36,170 nucleotides of DNA, from NCBI RefSeq assembly GCF_000422585.1, contig NZ_AUGI01000058.1:1-36170 (forward strand), in the 5' to 3' direction. Made by a program: the position numbers and the translations under genes. Of the stretch, positions 1 to 7,285 are shown piece after piece; the stretch's first letter is position 1; each line of letters opens with the position of its first letter. Source of the stretch: Hugenholtzia roseola DSM 9546 (GTDB taxonomy: Bacteria > Bacteroidota > Bacteroidia > Cytophagales > Bernardetiaceae). The notes beneath the pieces are model-generated. The model saw only the letters and a list, made by a program, of their open reading frames with translations. It did no database searches and was not told where the DNA came from.

Positions 1-1
1 T

Positions 2-160
2 CGAACTGCTAACCTTATTGAGTTGGGTTTGCTTATCCGAACAAAAAAACAACTTGAAAAAAGAGATAGAGCCTTAAATAATATTTTAGAGGCTTCCACG
101 CCGTTGTCTGTATCTTCACAGACGACAAGGGGCATAACGTTGATTATCGTATTGTCATAA
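2..160 (+). CDS. 3' end of an unidentified gene, running in from the left edge
   Basis: An open frame enters from the left edge and stops at 158-160. The first 33 or so residues look like real protein: a hydrophobic stretch (IELGLLI) followed by a charged helix (TKKQLEKRDRALNNILEA). From about position 101 the frame runs into REP-like hairpin DNA, so the last 20 residues are encoded by repeat sequence. This suggests that the original 3' end was replaced when the repeat/RAYT block arrived. Too little is visible to assign a family. Confidence 0.3.
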   Translation, partial: RTANLIELGLLIRTKKQLEKRDRALNNILEASTPLSVSSQTTRGITLIIVLS

Positions 161-250
161 AGTTGCTTGTGTGACACAAGCAACGGCGGGAGCGAAACAC
201 AAGCAACGGCGTACCAACGCCGTTGTCTGTGTCCACACAGACGACCAAGG
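104..250. repeat. REP-like hairpin cluster, left flank of the RAYT gene
   Basis: Four related palindromic units are visible. Two are of the type GTTGTCTGTGT/ACACAGACGAC (104-127 and about 221-246). One is GTTGCTTGTGT-G-ACACAAGCAAC followed by GGCG (162-187). One is a half-unit, ACACAAGCAACGGCG (197-211). The 10-bp arms of the 162-187 unit pair perfectly. A short hairpin with a conserved GGCG tail next to a RAYT gene is the expected arrangement of REP sequences mobilised by such transposases. The stretch TTGATTATCGTATTG before the 162 unit recurs on the other side of the gene at 811. Confidence 0.75.
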
Positions 251-790
251 CTATATCCGCTCTCGATAATCTTGCAAAAAACCAAACTCATCTATTCCCA
301 GCTCATAAAATTTGGCAGACGAATATCGATAATCTACGTAATCTTCCACCAACGCCCATTTCTTAGCAATCGGATTATGATGAATGTACTGTAACTTTTG
401 CTCAAACACCGCAGGGCTATACAAAACAATCGGCAGACTGTTTCGCTCCCAAAATTGGTGCTGCCTATCTGCTTTTCCTTCTACTTCAAAATAAGGCAGA
501 ACCTTCTGATGATGCAAACGTAGGTCTTCTAAAAATTGATGAGCCGTGTATTTCATGAAACTGGCGTGTGGCATTTCCTTTCCATTCTTAGCGAGCATTT
601 CCCAAATCAGATGGATATGATTGGGCATAAGCACAAAAGCATACACTGCTATTTTTTGCTTTTTTGAAAGGTAGTTTAAACTCTCGATGATGATTTCCTT
701 GTATTTATCCTGTGCAAGTAGGGGCTGCCATTTCAAAATAGTAGCAGTATAGAAATACACTTGCCCTAACTCCATTGAGGGAAATAACAT
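251..790 (-). CDS. REP-associated tyrosine transposase (RAYT, IS200/IS605-like Y1 family)
   Basis: This 179-residue protein has the Y1 transposase fold signature: the HUH metal-binding motif in VLMPNHIHLIW (His58 and His60) and a C-terminal YIHHNP segment whose Tyr135 is the likely nucleophile, followed by the family's usual DYxxSSAKFY stretch. Length and motif spacing fit chromosomal single-copy RAYTs rather than mobile IS200 elements. RAYTs nick and rejoin single-stranded REP hairpins. Both sides of the gene carry hairpins of one family, which supports a RAYT/REP pair. The gene appears intact. Met1 is used as start, but Met6 (MELGQ) is possible because similarity to the family seems to begin there. 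The protein would act on nascent or exposed single-stranded DNA in the cytoplasm. Confidence 0.9.
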   Translation of the reverse strand: MLFPSMELGQVYFYTATILKWQPLLAQDKYKEIIIESLNYLSKKQKIAVYAFVLMPNHIHLIWEMLAKNGKEMPHASFMKYTAHQFLEDLRLHHQKVLPYFEVEGKADRQHQFWERNSLPIVLYSPAVFEQKLQYIHHNPIAKKWALVEDYVDYRYSSAKFYELGIDEFGFLQDYRERI

Positions 791-810
791 ATTTTTGTGT
801 TTAGGTTTTG

Positions 811-944
811 TTGATTATTGTATTGCATGAGTCGCTTGTGAGACACAAGCAACAGCGAGACGGCGAGGGGTTAAGTTTCATAGGGATAAGGTAAGAAATA
901 TTACCAAAATTCGCAAAGTTGCTTGTGTGACACAAGCAACGGCG
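811..944. repeat. REP-like hairpins, right flank of the RAYT gene
   Basis: Two hairpin units with the same core as the left flank: 832-857 (CGCTTGTGAGACACAAGC then AACAGCG) and 918-944 (TTGCTTGTGT-G-ACACAAGCAA then CGGCG). The unit at 832 is preceded by TTGATTATTGTATTG, almost the same 15 bases that precede the left unit at 162, so the gene sits between near-identical direct repeats of roughly 45 bp. The 918 unit overlaps the end of the neighbouring ATPase reading frame. Confidence 0.75.
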
Positions 945-1512
945 AGGGATATTGAGGCAGTATTTTATTTTCAAGTAAAAAATTGATGGTAGGAAAATTT
1001 GAAATAAAGTCTATCTGCTTCCACATTTCGTCTGCCTGAAAATCATGAAAAGGTCTTGACTCTGCGACAAGTAAATAATCTGTTGAGATATTGCAAGAGT
1101 TAATATTATCTTTGTATGGGTATTTAGTAGTAACTTGATTTGAGTAAAATATGACATCTACATTACTTAAATATGTACTTTCTTTTTGGTTTTCAATTAT
1201 ATCTTCATTTTCTTTTTCTTCTTTTAAATATTTTATTTTCCCATTTAGTTTTGAAATTTCATTTGCTATATTATATTTACAATGCAGAATAAGCTCCAAA
1301 ACCGTACTCTTCCCCGCCCCATTTTCGCCAATAATAGCGGTAACGTTGGTAATGCCACTGCCAAAGAAGTCTTTACCCGTAGAAATAGCGTCCGTATTTT
1401 CTACGCAAGAAAGCACACCATTTTTAAACTCAAAGCGGTATCGAGGGCTAAAATTAAACCCCTGCTCTTTGATGTTTTTGTAGTCTTCTATCCAGATATA
1501 GAGAAGTTCCAT
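901..1512 (-). pseudogene. AAA-family ATPase, N-terminal part only, truncated at a REP hairpin
   Basis: The frame starts with the LLYIWIEDYKNIKEQGFNF type of N-terminus seen in large SMC/OLD-like AAA ATPases of Bacteroidota and carries a clear Walker A motif, GENGAGKST (residues 62-70). Only 203 residues remain, whereas relatives normally need several hundred more for the signature motif, Walker B and D-loop, none of which is present. The last 14 or so residues (from SPLLVSHK) are translated REP hairpin, so the reading frame breaks at about 945-950. A TATCTTTG promoter box survives upstream. Such ATPases are often part of defence modules, but no partner is left here. Most likely a dead gene, damaged by RAYT/REP insertion or an associated deletion. 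Confidence 0.75.
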
Positions 1513-1528
1513 GTAGTTGCGTTTTTTG

Positions 1529-1536
1529 CAAAGATA
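1529..1536 (-). promoter_or_regulatory. Bacteroidota-type -7 box for the truncated ATPase gene
   Basis: Reading leftwards the sequence is TATCTTTG, an exact TAnnTTTG match, 17 bases before the ATG of the ATPase remnant. No clear TTTG -33 box is visible at the expected spacing. Confidence 0.4.
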
Positions 1537-1734
1537 AGAAAAAATTAAAACCCAAACTAAAAAAAGAAAAAAAGTTGGTCGTTTCTAAATTTGGGTATTT
1601 TGCTGCTGCCCGAAAGGATTTGGAAAAATGGCGTTTGTCGAAAAAAATAAAAGCACGAGGCGTTATTTTGTGTATTTTTGTGAAAACAAACACGCGCTTC
1701 TCTTTTCTCCTTTTTATATTTTCTTTCCTCGCCT

Positions 1735-2319
1735 ATGAGTCAGCACGAAAAGACCCTCGCCCAATATCGCCAAATTATTCAGACCTGCCAGCAAATTTTT
1801 GAGCAAAAAAATAAAGACTACGGCACTTCTTGGCGCATCTTGCGTCTGCCTTCTATCACCGACCAAATCTTTATCAAAGCCCAACGGATTCGCAACATTC
1901 AAGAAAAAGGGCAGCAGCTGGTAGAAGATAGCGTCGCGACCGAATTTGCAGGGATTATCAACTATTGCGTAATGGCACTGATTCAAATTCAACTCACACA
2001 GGATAGCCGCTTAGAACTGCCCCTCAAAGAGCTTTCCGACCTATACACGCAACAGGTAGAGCGCAATATCCAACTCCTGCACAAAAAAAACCACGACTAC
2101 GGCGAGGCTTGGCGCATCATGCGCATTAGCAGCATCACCGATATTATCCTGATGAAACTCCTGCGCACCAAACGCATAGAAGATAATTTGGGCAAAACCT
2201 TAGTTTCCGAAGGCGTAGATGCCAACTACCGCGACATCTTAAACTATGCCGTCTTTTCGCTTATCCTGCTCACACAGCAAGAGATGAAAAATATCAAACC
2301 CGAAACCACTTCTGTATAG
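1735..2319 (+). CDS. DUF1599 protein with two tandem copies of the domain
   Basis: This 194-residue all-helical protein contains two copies of one motif: KNKDYGTSWRILRLPSITDQ (about residues 25-44) and KNHDYGEAWRIMRISSITDI (about 119-138), each followed by a K-x(3-6)-R-x-IE/QE helix and a final helix with an NY pair (INYCVMAL, LNYAVFSL). This is the duplicated DUF1599 arrangement common in Bacteroidota; the domain has been linked to nucleotide modification, but its activity is not established. The pattern of acidic and basic helices resembles all-alpha NTP pyrophosphohydrolases, which is inference. The gene stands alone between the ATPase remnant and a REP cluster. No signal peptide is seen, so it should be cytoplasmic. 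Confidence 0.8.
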   Translation: MSQHEKTLAQYRQIIQTCQQIFEQKNKDYGTSWRILRLPSITDQIFIKAQRIRNIQEKGQQLVEDSVATEFAGIINYCVMALIQIQLTQDSRLELPLKELSDLYTQQVERNIQLLHKKNHDYGEAWRIMRISSITDIILMKLLRTKRIEDNLGKTLVSEGVDANYRDILNYAVFSLILLTQQEMKNIKPETTSV

Positions 2320-2325
2320 TGGAGT

Positions 2326-2438
2326 TCTATTTGTGGGGACACAAACAACGGCGAGGTCATTTGTGAGGACACAAACAACGGCGAAGGACACAAACAACGG
2401 CGAGGTCATTTGTGGGGACACAAACAACGGCGAGGTTT
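2326..2438. repeat. REP-like hairpin cluster downstream of the DUF1599 gene
   Basis: Four copies of ACACAAACAACGGCGA lie in about 110 bp; three have the matching left arm (ATTTGTGGGG or ATTTGTGAGG), so they can fold, and one is a half-unit. The unit is the same as that flanking the RAYT, with the stem G/C changed to A/T (TTTGTG instead of CTTGTG). The array starts 7 bp after the stop codon and fills much of the gap to rnhA, so it may also affect 3'-end stability of the transcript. Confidence 0.75.
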
Positions 2439-2508
2439 AAAACCTAATATTACTGCACTTCCTTACCTTATTAAAAAAAGTGCGCATCTCTAATTTTTTT
2501 GTACCAAA

Positions 2509-2994
2509 ATGGCATCTATCGTAATTTATACAGACGGCGCAGCACAAGGCAACCCCGGAAAAGGCGGTTATGGCACAGTTTTGCTTGCCCCCGAATTAGG
2601 TCTTCGCAAAGAATTGGCAGAGGGCTTTCGCCTCACCACCAACAACCGCATGGAACTTTTAGCCGTCATCTGCGGCTTGGAGGCTCTCAAAAGAGAAGGC
2701 ATGCAGGTCAAGATTTATTCCGACTCGAAATACGTCGTCGATGCCGTAGAAAAAAAATGGGTCTTGGGCTGGGAAAAAAAAGACTTCCTCGATAAAGGCA
2801 CTGAACGCCCCAATGCCGACCTCTGGCGGCGTTTTCTCAAAAGCTATCGCAAACATCAGGTTTCCTTTCAATGGATACGCGGACATGCAGGAATCCCTGA
2901 AAATGAACGCTGTGATGCCTTAGCCGTTGCCGCCGCTAATAGTAACACGCTCAAAATAGATACCTATTATGAACAAAATCAGTACAACCGCTAA
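2509..2994 (+). CDS. rnhA: Ribonuclease HI
   Basis: The protein removes RNA strands from RNA/DNA hybrids in the cytoplasm, such as R-loops and Okazaki primers. At 161 residues it has the usual bacterial length. The four metal-binding acidic residues are visible: Asp9 in YTDGA, Glu49 in NRMEL, Asp72 in SDSKY and Asp136 in CDALA. His126 in RGHAG is the usual general-base position, and the GNPGKGGYG loop follows the first strand. The start is the ATG at 2509. The end of the gene overlaps, in another frame, an alternative early start of the next gene (2969), which I do not favour. Confidence 0.95.
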   Translation: MASIVIYTDGAAQGNPGKGGYGTVLLAPELGLRKELAEGFRLTTNNRMELLAVICGLEALKREGMQVKIYSDSKYVVDAVEKKWVLGWEKKDFLDKGTERPNADLWRRFLKSYRKHQVSFQWIRGHAGIPENERCDALAVAAANSNTLKIDTYYEQNQYNR

Positions 2995-3040
2995 TTTTTT
3001 ATACCCTATCGCCTTCAAACACCCTTTAAACACCCTTCAA

Positions 3041-4060
3041 ATGAGGCTTTTACTGCCCACAAAGGCTTTCGCTGTGGCAATTTTCTTTTTCGCTGCCTTC
3101 TTTTTGGGTACAAAAAATGCAAAAGCCGAAGGGCAAAATCCAAACTTGACGCTTGGTTTTGTCGTGCCTACCGATTCGATTGGTCTGGAAAGGCACAATG
3201 GCAGGCTCTACATTCGCCACAAAGTACGCGCAGGAGAAGACATCTTGGGAATTGCGCGACGCTATTACGTCGATGTCAACACGCTCATCAGCCTCAATCC
3301 CTTTGCTCGCAATCCATTGCAGCAGGGGCAGATTGTCCGAATCCCTTATCAGCGCACCGAAGCCCCGACCAGCATCAAAAATTACACCGTCCGCGCTGAT
3401 GATACCCTCTATAAAATTGCCCTTAAATTTGGAACAAGTGCGAAAGCCATTAAAGATTTAAACCAAATGGCTACCAACGAAATTCGCATAGGACAGGATT
3501 TGCTTATTCCTATGAACGAAAACACCGAAACTACAAGAGGTATCGCAGGCAGTACAGAAAGTCAGAAGCAAAATCAGCAAGAAAATAAAATCGTTTATCA
3601 ATATTATACGATTGAAGCAGGCGACAATTTGATAAAAATTGCCAACAAGCACAAAATCACCGTAAGCCAATTAAAGGAATGGAATCAACTCACAAATGAT
3701 ACAATCCGAATCGGACAAAAACTTATCGTAGGCAAATCCGAACTCTACACAACCCACAATCCCACCAAAAGCAACAACGGCAGACACTCTAAAAAAACGC
3801 GCACCGAATCAGGCGTATGTAGCATGATTGATAGCGAGGGTACGCGCTTTTTGGGCTTGCATCGAACCCTACCCGTAGGCTCTATGGTGCGCGTCTTCAA
3901 CGACAACACAGGTTTGAGTGTAGAAGTAGAAATCATTGGCAAAATCCCCAATATTTCGGCAAACGAAAATATCATTATCAAAATTACCAAAGCCGCCTGT
4001 TATCAGTTGGGTACAAAGGCAAAGGCGTTTCCTGTTGTCCTGACTTGGGAAGCAAAGTAA
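3041..4060 (+). CDS. Exported LysM protein with a C-terminal RlpA-like domain
   Basis: I choose the ATG at 3041 because it gives a clean signal peptide (MRLLLPTKAF, a hydrophobic core AVAIFFFAAFFLG, then NAKA cleavage); an upstream in-frame ATG at 2969 would put 24 residues before it. From this start (339 residues) three LysM repeats follow at about 58-103, 115-157 and 188-230, each with the hydrophobic and GQxL/V pattern, and bind peptidoglycan. Residues 258-335 resemble the double-psi beta-barrel of RlpA (GVCSMID, LHRTLPVGSMVRV, AACYQLGTK). The DRGP motif that carries the catalytic Asp in lytic RlpA proteins is replaced by IGKIPN, so the domain may bind rather than cut. Likely a periplasmic or outer-membrane-facing cell-wall protein. 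Confidence 0.85.
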   Translation: MRLLLPTKAFAVAIFFFAAFFLGTKNAKAEGQNPNLTLGFVVPTDSIGLERHNGRLYIRHKVRAGEDILGIARRYYVDVNTLISLNPFARNPLQQGQIVRIPYQRTEAPTSIKNYTVRADDTLYKIALKFGTSAKAIKDLNQMATNEIRIGQDLLIPMNENTETTRGIAGSTESQKQNQQENKIVYQYYTIEAGDNLIKIANKHKITVSQLKEWNQLTNDTIRIGQKLIVGKSELYTTHNPTKSNNGRHSKKTRTESGVCSMIDSEGTRFLGLHRTLPVGSMVRVFNDNTGLSVEVEIIGKIPNISANENIIIKITKAACYQLGTKAKAFPVVLTWEAK

Positions 4061-4147
4061 GCCTTTGTATCTGCCCCAAAATAGTAGGCATGCCGACTTT
4101 TTTGCCGCTTTTCAGCCAATAAGTGCAAAAGTGTGCGTTTTTTGCCT

Positions 4148-4155
4148 TATCTTTG
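4148..4155 (+). promoter_or_regulatory. -7 box before the MarR-type gene
   Basis: TATCTTTG matches the Bacteroidota TAnnTTTG consensus and ends 46 bases before the ATG at 4202. A -33 TTTG is not evident at the standard distance. Confidence 0.4.
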
Positions 4156-4201
4156 TTATCGCTGCTTTTAATTTATCCTTTTATTTGGTTCGATTTGCCT
4201 T

Positions 4202-4720
4202 ATGCAAGAACAAGAAAAGAAAAAACGTTCGGTAGATTTTGCCCTCAAAGCCTCTTGGCTTGCTATCGCCAAGATGTATAACTTATTAGGCGAAAAACAT
4301 GGCATTACCCATTCCACAGGCTTTGTCTTGCTCAATATCAATCAGGAGGAAGGCACACCTGCTACCAAAATTGCCCCTTTAATGGGCATGGAAGCCCGCT
4401 CCCTTACCCGTATTCTCAAAAGCATGGAAAAAGAAGGGCTAATTTTACGCCAAGCCGACGGCAAAGACCGCCGAAAGGTTATGATTTGCCTAACCCAAGA
4501 GGGTAGAATTAGACGCGAAGCCGCAAGGCAAGCCGTCAAGACCTTCAACCAGCAAATTGTCGCGCAAATAGAGCCTGAAAAGTTGGAACATTTTTTTGAA
4601 GTCGTGCAAATCATCAATCAGACCACCGACAAAAATCTCTCTGCCGAAGGGAATTTTGTGGAAGTAGTCCGAAACAAAGTAGAGGAATCTTTAAACCAAA
4701 GAGTAGAACTCAAAAAATAG
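4202..4720 (+). CDS. MarR-family transcriptional regulator
   Basis: A 172-residue winged-helix regulator. The HTH lies around residues 45-78 (EEGTPATKIAPLMGMEARSLTRILKSMEKEGLI), followed by the wing with the family's D-x-R-R-K signature (GKDRRKVMICLTQEG). N- and C-terminal helices form the dimer interface as in MarR proteins, which bind palindromic operators and usually release them on ligand binding. It has its own promoter box and a strong terminator, so it forms a single-gene unit; the convergent alpha/beta hydrolase gene is not an obvious target. The C-terminal tail after the dimer helices is rather long. Ligand unknown. Confidence 0.88.
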   Translation: MQEQEKKKRSVDFALKASWLAIAKMYNLLGEKHGITHSTGFVLLNINQEEGTPATKIAPLMGMEARSLTRILKSMEKEGLILRQADGKDRRKVMICLTQEGRIRREAARQAVKTFNQQIVAQIEPEKLEHFFEVVQIINQTTDKNLSAEGNFVEVVRNKVEESLNQRVELKK

Positions 4721-4751
4721 GAACGAAACAAGGCTTTTCGAGCAAGTAGAA

Positions 4752-4782
4752 AGCGCGAAGTGCAAACTTCGCGCTACTTTTT
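4752..4782 (+). terminator. Intrinsic terminator after the MarR gene
   Basis: A 10-bp perfect stem (AGCGCGAAGT / ACTTCGCGCT) with a GCAA loop is followed by ACTTTTTTGG. It lies 31 bp after the MarR stop codon, between convergent genes. It belongs to a dispersed GCGCGAAG-hairpin family also seen at 6186, 6284 and 28396. Confidence 0.75.
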
Positions 4783-4823
4783 TGGTATCAAATACTTTTC
4801 TAAGCCTTTAAAATTAGCCCGTC

Positions 4824-5651
4824 TTACCCTTTTGCAAACTGCCTAACAAAATTTCGGATAGGCTCTACATAGCTCTCCACATGCGTTAGCACACAGGCAT
4901 GCGCTCCTTCGGTGAGGATAAAGCCCTGACTATTAGGCAAATCTTGGTGCAACTGCTCCCCTAATTGAAAGGGAACGCCCGAATCTTCTTTGCCATGCAA
5001 AACAAGGGCAGGCTGCTGAATCTGACCCAATAGCGGCGTGATTTCATCGCGCTCTAAAAGGTTGTTCATGCCATGAAAGATATTATCGCCTTTGTAATTT
5101 TGCCAAATAGGAAACCACTGCGCCCAATAAGGAGCAATTTTAGGGTCATCTTCTGCCCCAATAATCGCACCCATCAAGCCTTTGAGCATCGGCTCTACTG
5201 CCCCTACATTTTTCCATGTATCGCGCACCTCGCGATAAGCCGCCTTTGTAGGTTCTTCGTCTGCACCTGAGCGCGTACTCATCAAAACAAGCCCCGAAAC
5301 ACGCGCTGGATGTCGCAATGCCAAGCGCAAAGCCGCATATCCGCCCTGCGACATGCCGCTGATAATCGCCTTTTCTATCTGCAAAGCGTCCATTAGGGCG
5401 ATACAATCCGCCACTGTGTCGTAAAGTGAAAAAGCCTTGCCGTCCCACTGCGTTTTTCCTAAGGCACGCGCATCGAAGGCGACAAGGCGAAATTCGTTGC
5501 CCAAAGCCTGCATCAGGGGCGAAAACATAGTAGAGTCGAGCAAAAAGCCATGCAGCAGGAGCAGCACAGGCGCATCAGAAGCAGCCCTTTCGAAGTTGTG
5601 GAGGTAGTGAATTTTTTGTCCGTTGGCTTCTAAATAGTTGGAAAGCAGCAT
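4824..5651 (-). CDS. Alpha/beta-hydrolase
   Basis: A 275-residue alpha/beta-hydrolase with a complete catalytic triad: nucleophile Ser101 in GMSQGG, Asp223 in GKEDSGVP and His251 in GAHACVLTH. The oxyanion-hole HGF motif is at 34-36. A lid of helices spans roughly 135-205. No signal peptide, so cytoplasmic. The sequence resembles haloalkane-dehalogenase/3-oxoadipate enol-lactonase-like esterases in general form, but nothing visible fixes the substrate. Single gene, convergent with the MarR gene. The following 275 bp (5652-5926) contain no gene, only short A/T-rich inverted repeats. Confidence 0.85.
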   Translation of the reverse strand: MLLSNYLEANGQKIHYLHNFERAASDAPVLLLLHGFLLDSTMFSPLMQALGNEFRLVAFDARALGKTQWDGKAFSLYDTVADCIALMDALQIEKAIISGMSQGGYAALRLALRHPARVSGLVLMSTRSGADEEPTKAAYREVRDTWKNVGAVEPMLKGLMGAIIGAEDDPKIAPYWAQWFPIWQNYKGDNIFHGMNNLLERDEITPLLGQIQQPALVLHGKEDSGVPFQLGEQLHQDLPNSQGFILTEGAHACVLTHVESYVEPIRNFVRQFAKG

Positions 5652-5926
5652 AGAAGTAAGATTTGTGTAAGGTTAGAGTAGAAATAGAGAAAGTGAAAGA
5701 TAAGCACTTCGAATCACAAAACCAAATAAGGGCATTTGGTTTTGAGTGTCTAAATTTTTCTAAAAAAAGTTAGACAAAGGCTTTTTTCCTACAAACCTTT
5801 TGAGAACAAAGCGGTTAAGTAGCTATGCCAAATCTTCCAAAACGCGCCGCAATTTCTGGCAAAAGTGGCGAAAATATACTTGAAAGCAGCGGCTTTTTCT
5901 TTTCTAACCTCTAAATTTGATGGGCA

Positions 5927-6175
5927 ATGTGGATTTTACTCTTCATGCTGGCGCAAACCCTACTATTTCCCCTTTTTATTATCCTGATGCTAAGAAGCGC
6001 AGGCACAAAAAATGCTGTTGAAGCAAATTTGGAAAACCCCAAACAAAATGGCGACGACGAAGGCGGCTTGCCCGTAGGTTGGGAAGATTTCCCCCTCGAT
6101 TTGCCGCCTTTTGTTACCCTGCCAACGGACGATTTGCCTACTGTGCCACAAGACAAAGATTTGGTATTGCAGTAG
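5927..6175 (+). CDS. Small membrane-anchored protein of unknown function
   Basis: An 82-residue reading frame with one N-terminal membrane segment (WILLFMLAQTLLFPLFIILML, given from residue 2), then an acidic, proline-rich tail (DDEGGLPVGWEDFPLDLPPF). The composition, with a hydrophobic anchor and a D/P-rich cytoplasmic or periplasmic tail, argues that it is a real gene rather than a chance frame, and the tail uses the same codons as neighbours. No family recognised. The gene ends just before a hairpin of the terminator family. Confidence 0.55.
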   Translation: MWILLFMLAQTLLFPLFIILMLRSAGTKNAVEANLENPKQNGDDEGGLPVGWEDFPLDLPPFVTLPTDDLPTVPQDKDLVLQ

Positions 6176-6183
6176 AAGCCATG

Positions 6184-6310
6184 ACGCGCGAAGCTGGAGC
6201 TTCGCGCTACTTTTAATCTCATTTCGGACAAGGCAAAATGCCACACACCTGCACTGAAAAAGACTTTGCAAAAAAGTAGGAACGCGCGAAGCTGGAACTT
6301 CGCGCTACTT
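6184..6310. terminator. Two tandem terminator-like hairpins between convergent genes
   Basis: Hairpins at 6186-6207 and 6284-6305 share arms GCGCGAAG / CTTCGCGC with a loop of CTGGAG or CTGGAA, and each is followed by TACTTTTA. They lie between the 82-residue gene (plus strand) and the methyltransferase gene (minus strand) and can end transcription in the plus direction. The near-identity of the copies suggests a mobile or gene-converted repeat used as terminator. Confidence 0.6.
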
Positions 6311-7084
6311 TTACACTTTTTTGGCTTCAAAAAGCCAATCCGTTGGCAGTAGCCCCAACTTAAATTGGGTGTCCGAATCTATCGTTTCGCACTTGTAGGT
6401 GCGCACCGAAAAGCCATGTTGCGCCACAAGTTCGCCAAAATTACGCCCATAAAGGCGCACATGGTCGTGCTGACCGTATTCTTTTTGTCGCAATTCAGGG
6501 GTATTGATAGCAGGGTCTTGATAAGTATCAGGGCGATTTAAGTCCATCGGGACAAGCAAAATCGCCGCTCCTTCGGGCTTCAAGACGCGCCTTATTTCAG
6601 ACAAGGCTTTGCCCTCCTCTTCAATATGCTCCAAAACGTGCGAGCATAGTATCAAATCAAAACTATTATCGGCTTCGGGCAAAGCCGTAAGGTCATAGTT
6701 TTTTGTAATTTTGGGATATTTATCGTACCCTTCGGCAAATTTATCGCAAGGGACATACAGAACATTGGGATTTTTGCGCCCTAATTTGGAAAGAATGGCA
6801 AATAAAGCAGGTTCGGGCGCAACATGCAAGATACGAAAAACCGTTGGAGAAGCCGCAATTTTAGCAAAAAAATCATACTCTTTCTCTAAATAATGCCAAG
6901 TAAATCTATGCCTATCCAAAGAATGACAAACAGGACAGTAACTATTGCTGCGCGGCGGATTGCCATAAGGAAAAAAAGTGGCTAAGGAACTTTTACAACA
7001 AGGGCAATAGACCCAACTACCTTTTAAAACATTTTTAAAGATAAAACTTTTAAAAGATTTTGGCAATAACTTGACAAACGACAT
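6311..7084 (-). CDS. Class I SAM-dependent methyltransferase with N-terminal zinc-binding cysteines
   Basis: I start the gene at the ATG at 7084 (MSFVKLLPK): the open frame continues upstream to 7207, but that part is encoded by repeat DNA. The 257-residue protein has a CPCC...CPVC cluster (Cys27, 29/30, 50 and 53) suited to bind zinc, then a methyltransferase type-11 domain: ILHVAPEP (motif I position), YDLTALPEADNSFDLILCSHVLEHI (motif II/III region) and a VLKPEG motif. The glycine-rich loop of motif I is replaced by HVAPEPAL, seen in some divergent members. C-terminal HDHVRLYG resembles methyltransferases that act on cell-surface sugars or small metabolites. Substrate unknown. Confidence 0.8.
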   Translation of the reverse strand: MSFVKLLPKSFKSFIFKNVLKGSWVYCPCCKSSLATFFPYGNPPRSNSYCPVCHSLDRHRFTWHYLEKEYDFFAKIAASPTVFRILHVAPEPALFAILSKLGRKNPNVLYVPCDKFAEGYDKYPKITKNYDLTALPEADNSFDLILCSHVLEHIEEEGKALSEIRRVLKPEGAAILLVPMDLNRPDTYQDPAINTPELRQKEYGQHDHVRLYGRNFGELVAQHGFSVRTYKCETIDSDTQFKLGLLPTDWLFEAKKV

Positions 7085-7158
7085 AAGGCGTGATTTGGTT
7101 TTGGGTGAAGAAGGGCGAAAATAGTTGTTGTGGTTTGGAAATAAAATTGGCATCTTCA

Positions 7159-7285
7159 TAGGGACAACGCACCGCGTTGTCCCAGCTATGCACGAATGAA
7201 ACAACAACGTTTTTCAATTTTGCTACGCAGACAAGGCAATGCCTTGTCCCTACATTGGCATCTGATTTTTAGAATTTCACATCAC
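7159..7285. repeat. Dispersed palindromic element (GGACAAGGCA family), copy a
   Basis: The element holds two palindromes, one around GGGACAAC...GTTGTCCC and one around GACAAGGCAATGCCTTGTC, and ends (reading leftwards) with AGTGATGTGAAATTCTAA. It closely matches the element at 22416-22543 in the same order and orientation. The end sequence supplies the last codons and the stop of the carbonic anhydrase gene (7269). Confidence 0.7.

Noticed and set aside
104-250. CRISPR-like array
   Set aside because: The repeats are short palindromes with irregular spacing and no unique spacers of constant length, and no cas gene is present.
2239-2427. Minus-strand frame with repeated VSFAVVCV / PTN segments
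   Set aside because: It only translates the tandem REP hairpins. The same holds for 16518-16733.
7085-7207. N-terminal extension of the zinc-cluster methyltransferase frame
   Set aside because: Part of it is encoded by the dispersed palindromic element; the ATG at 7084 gives a sensible start.
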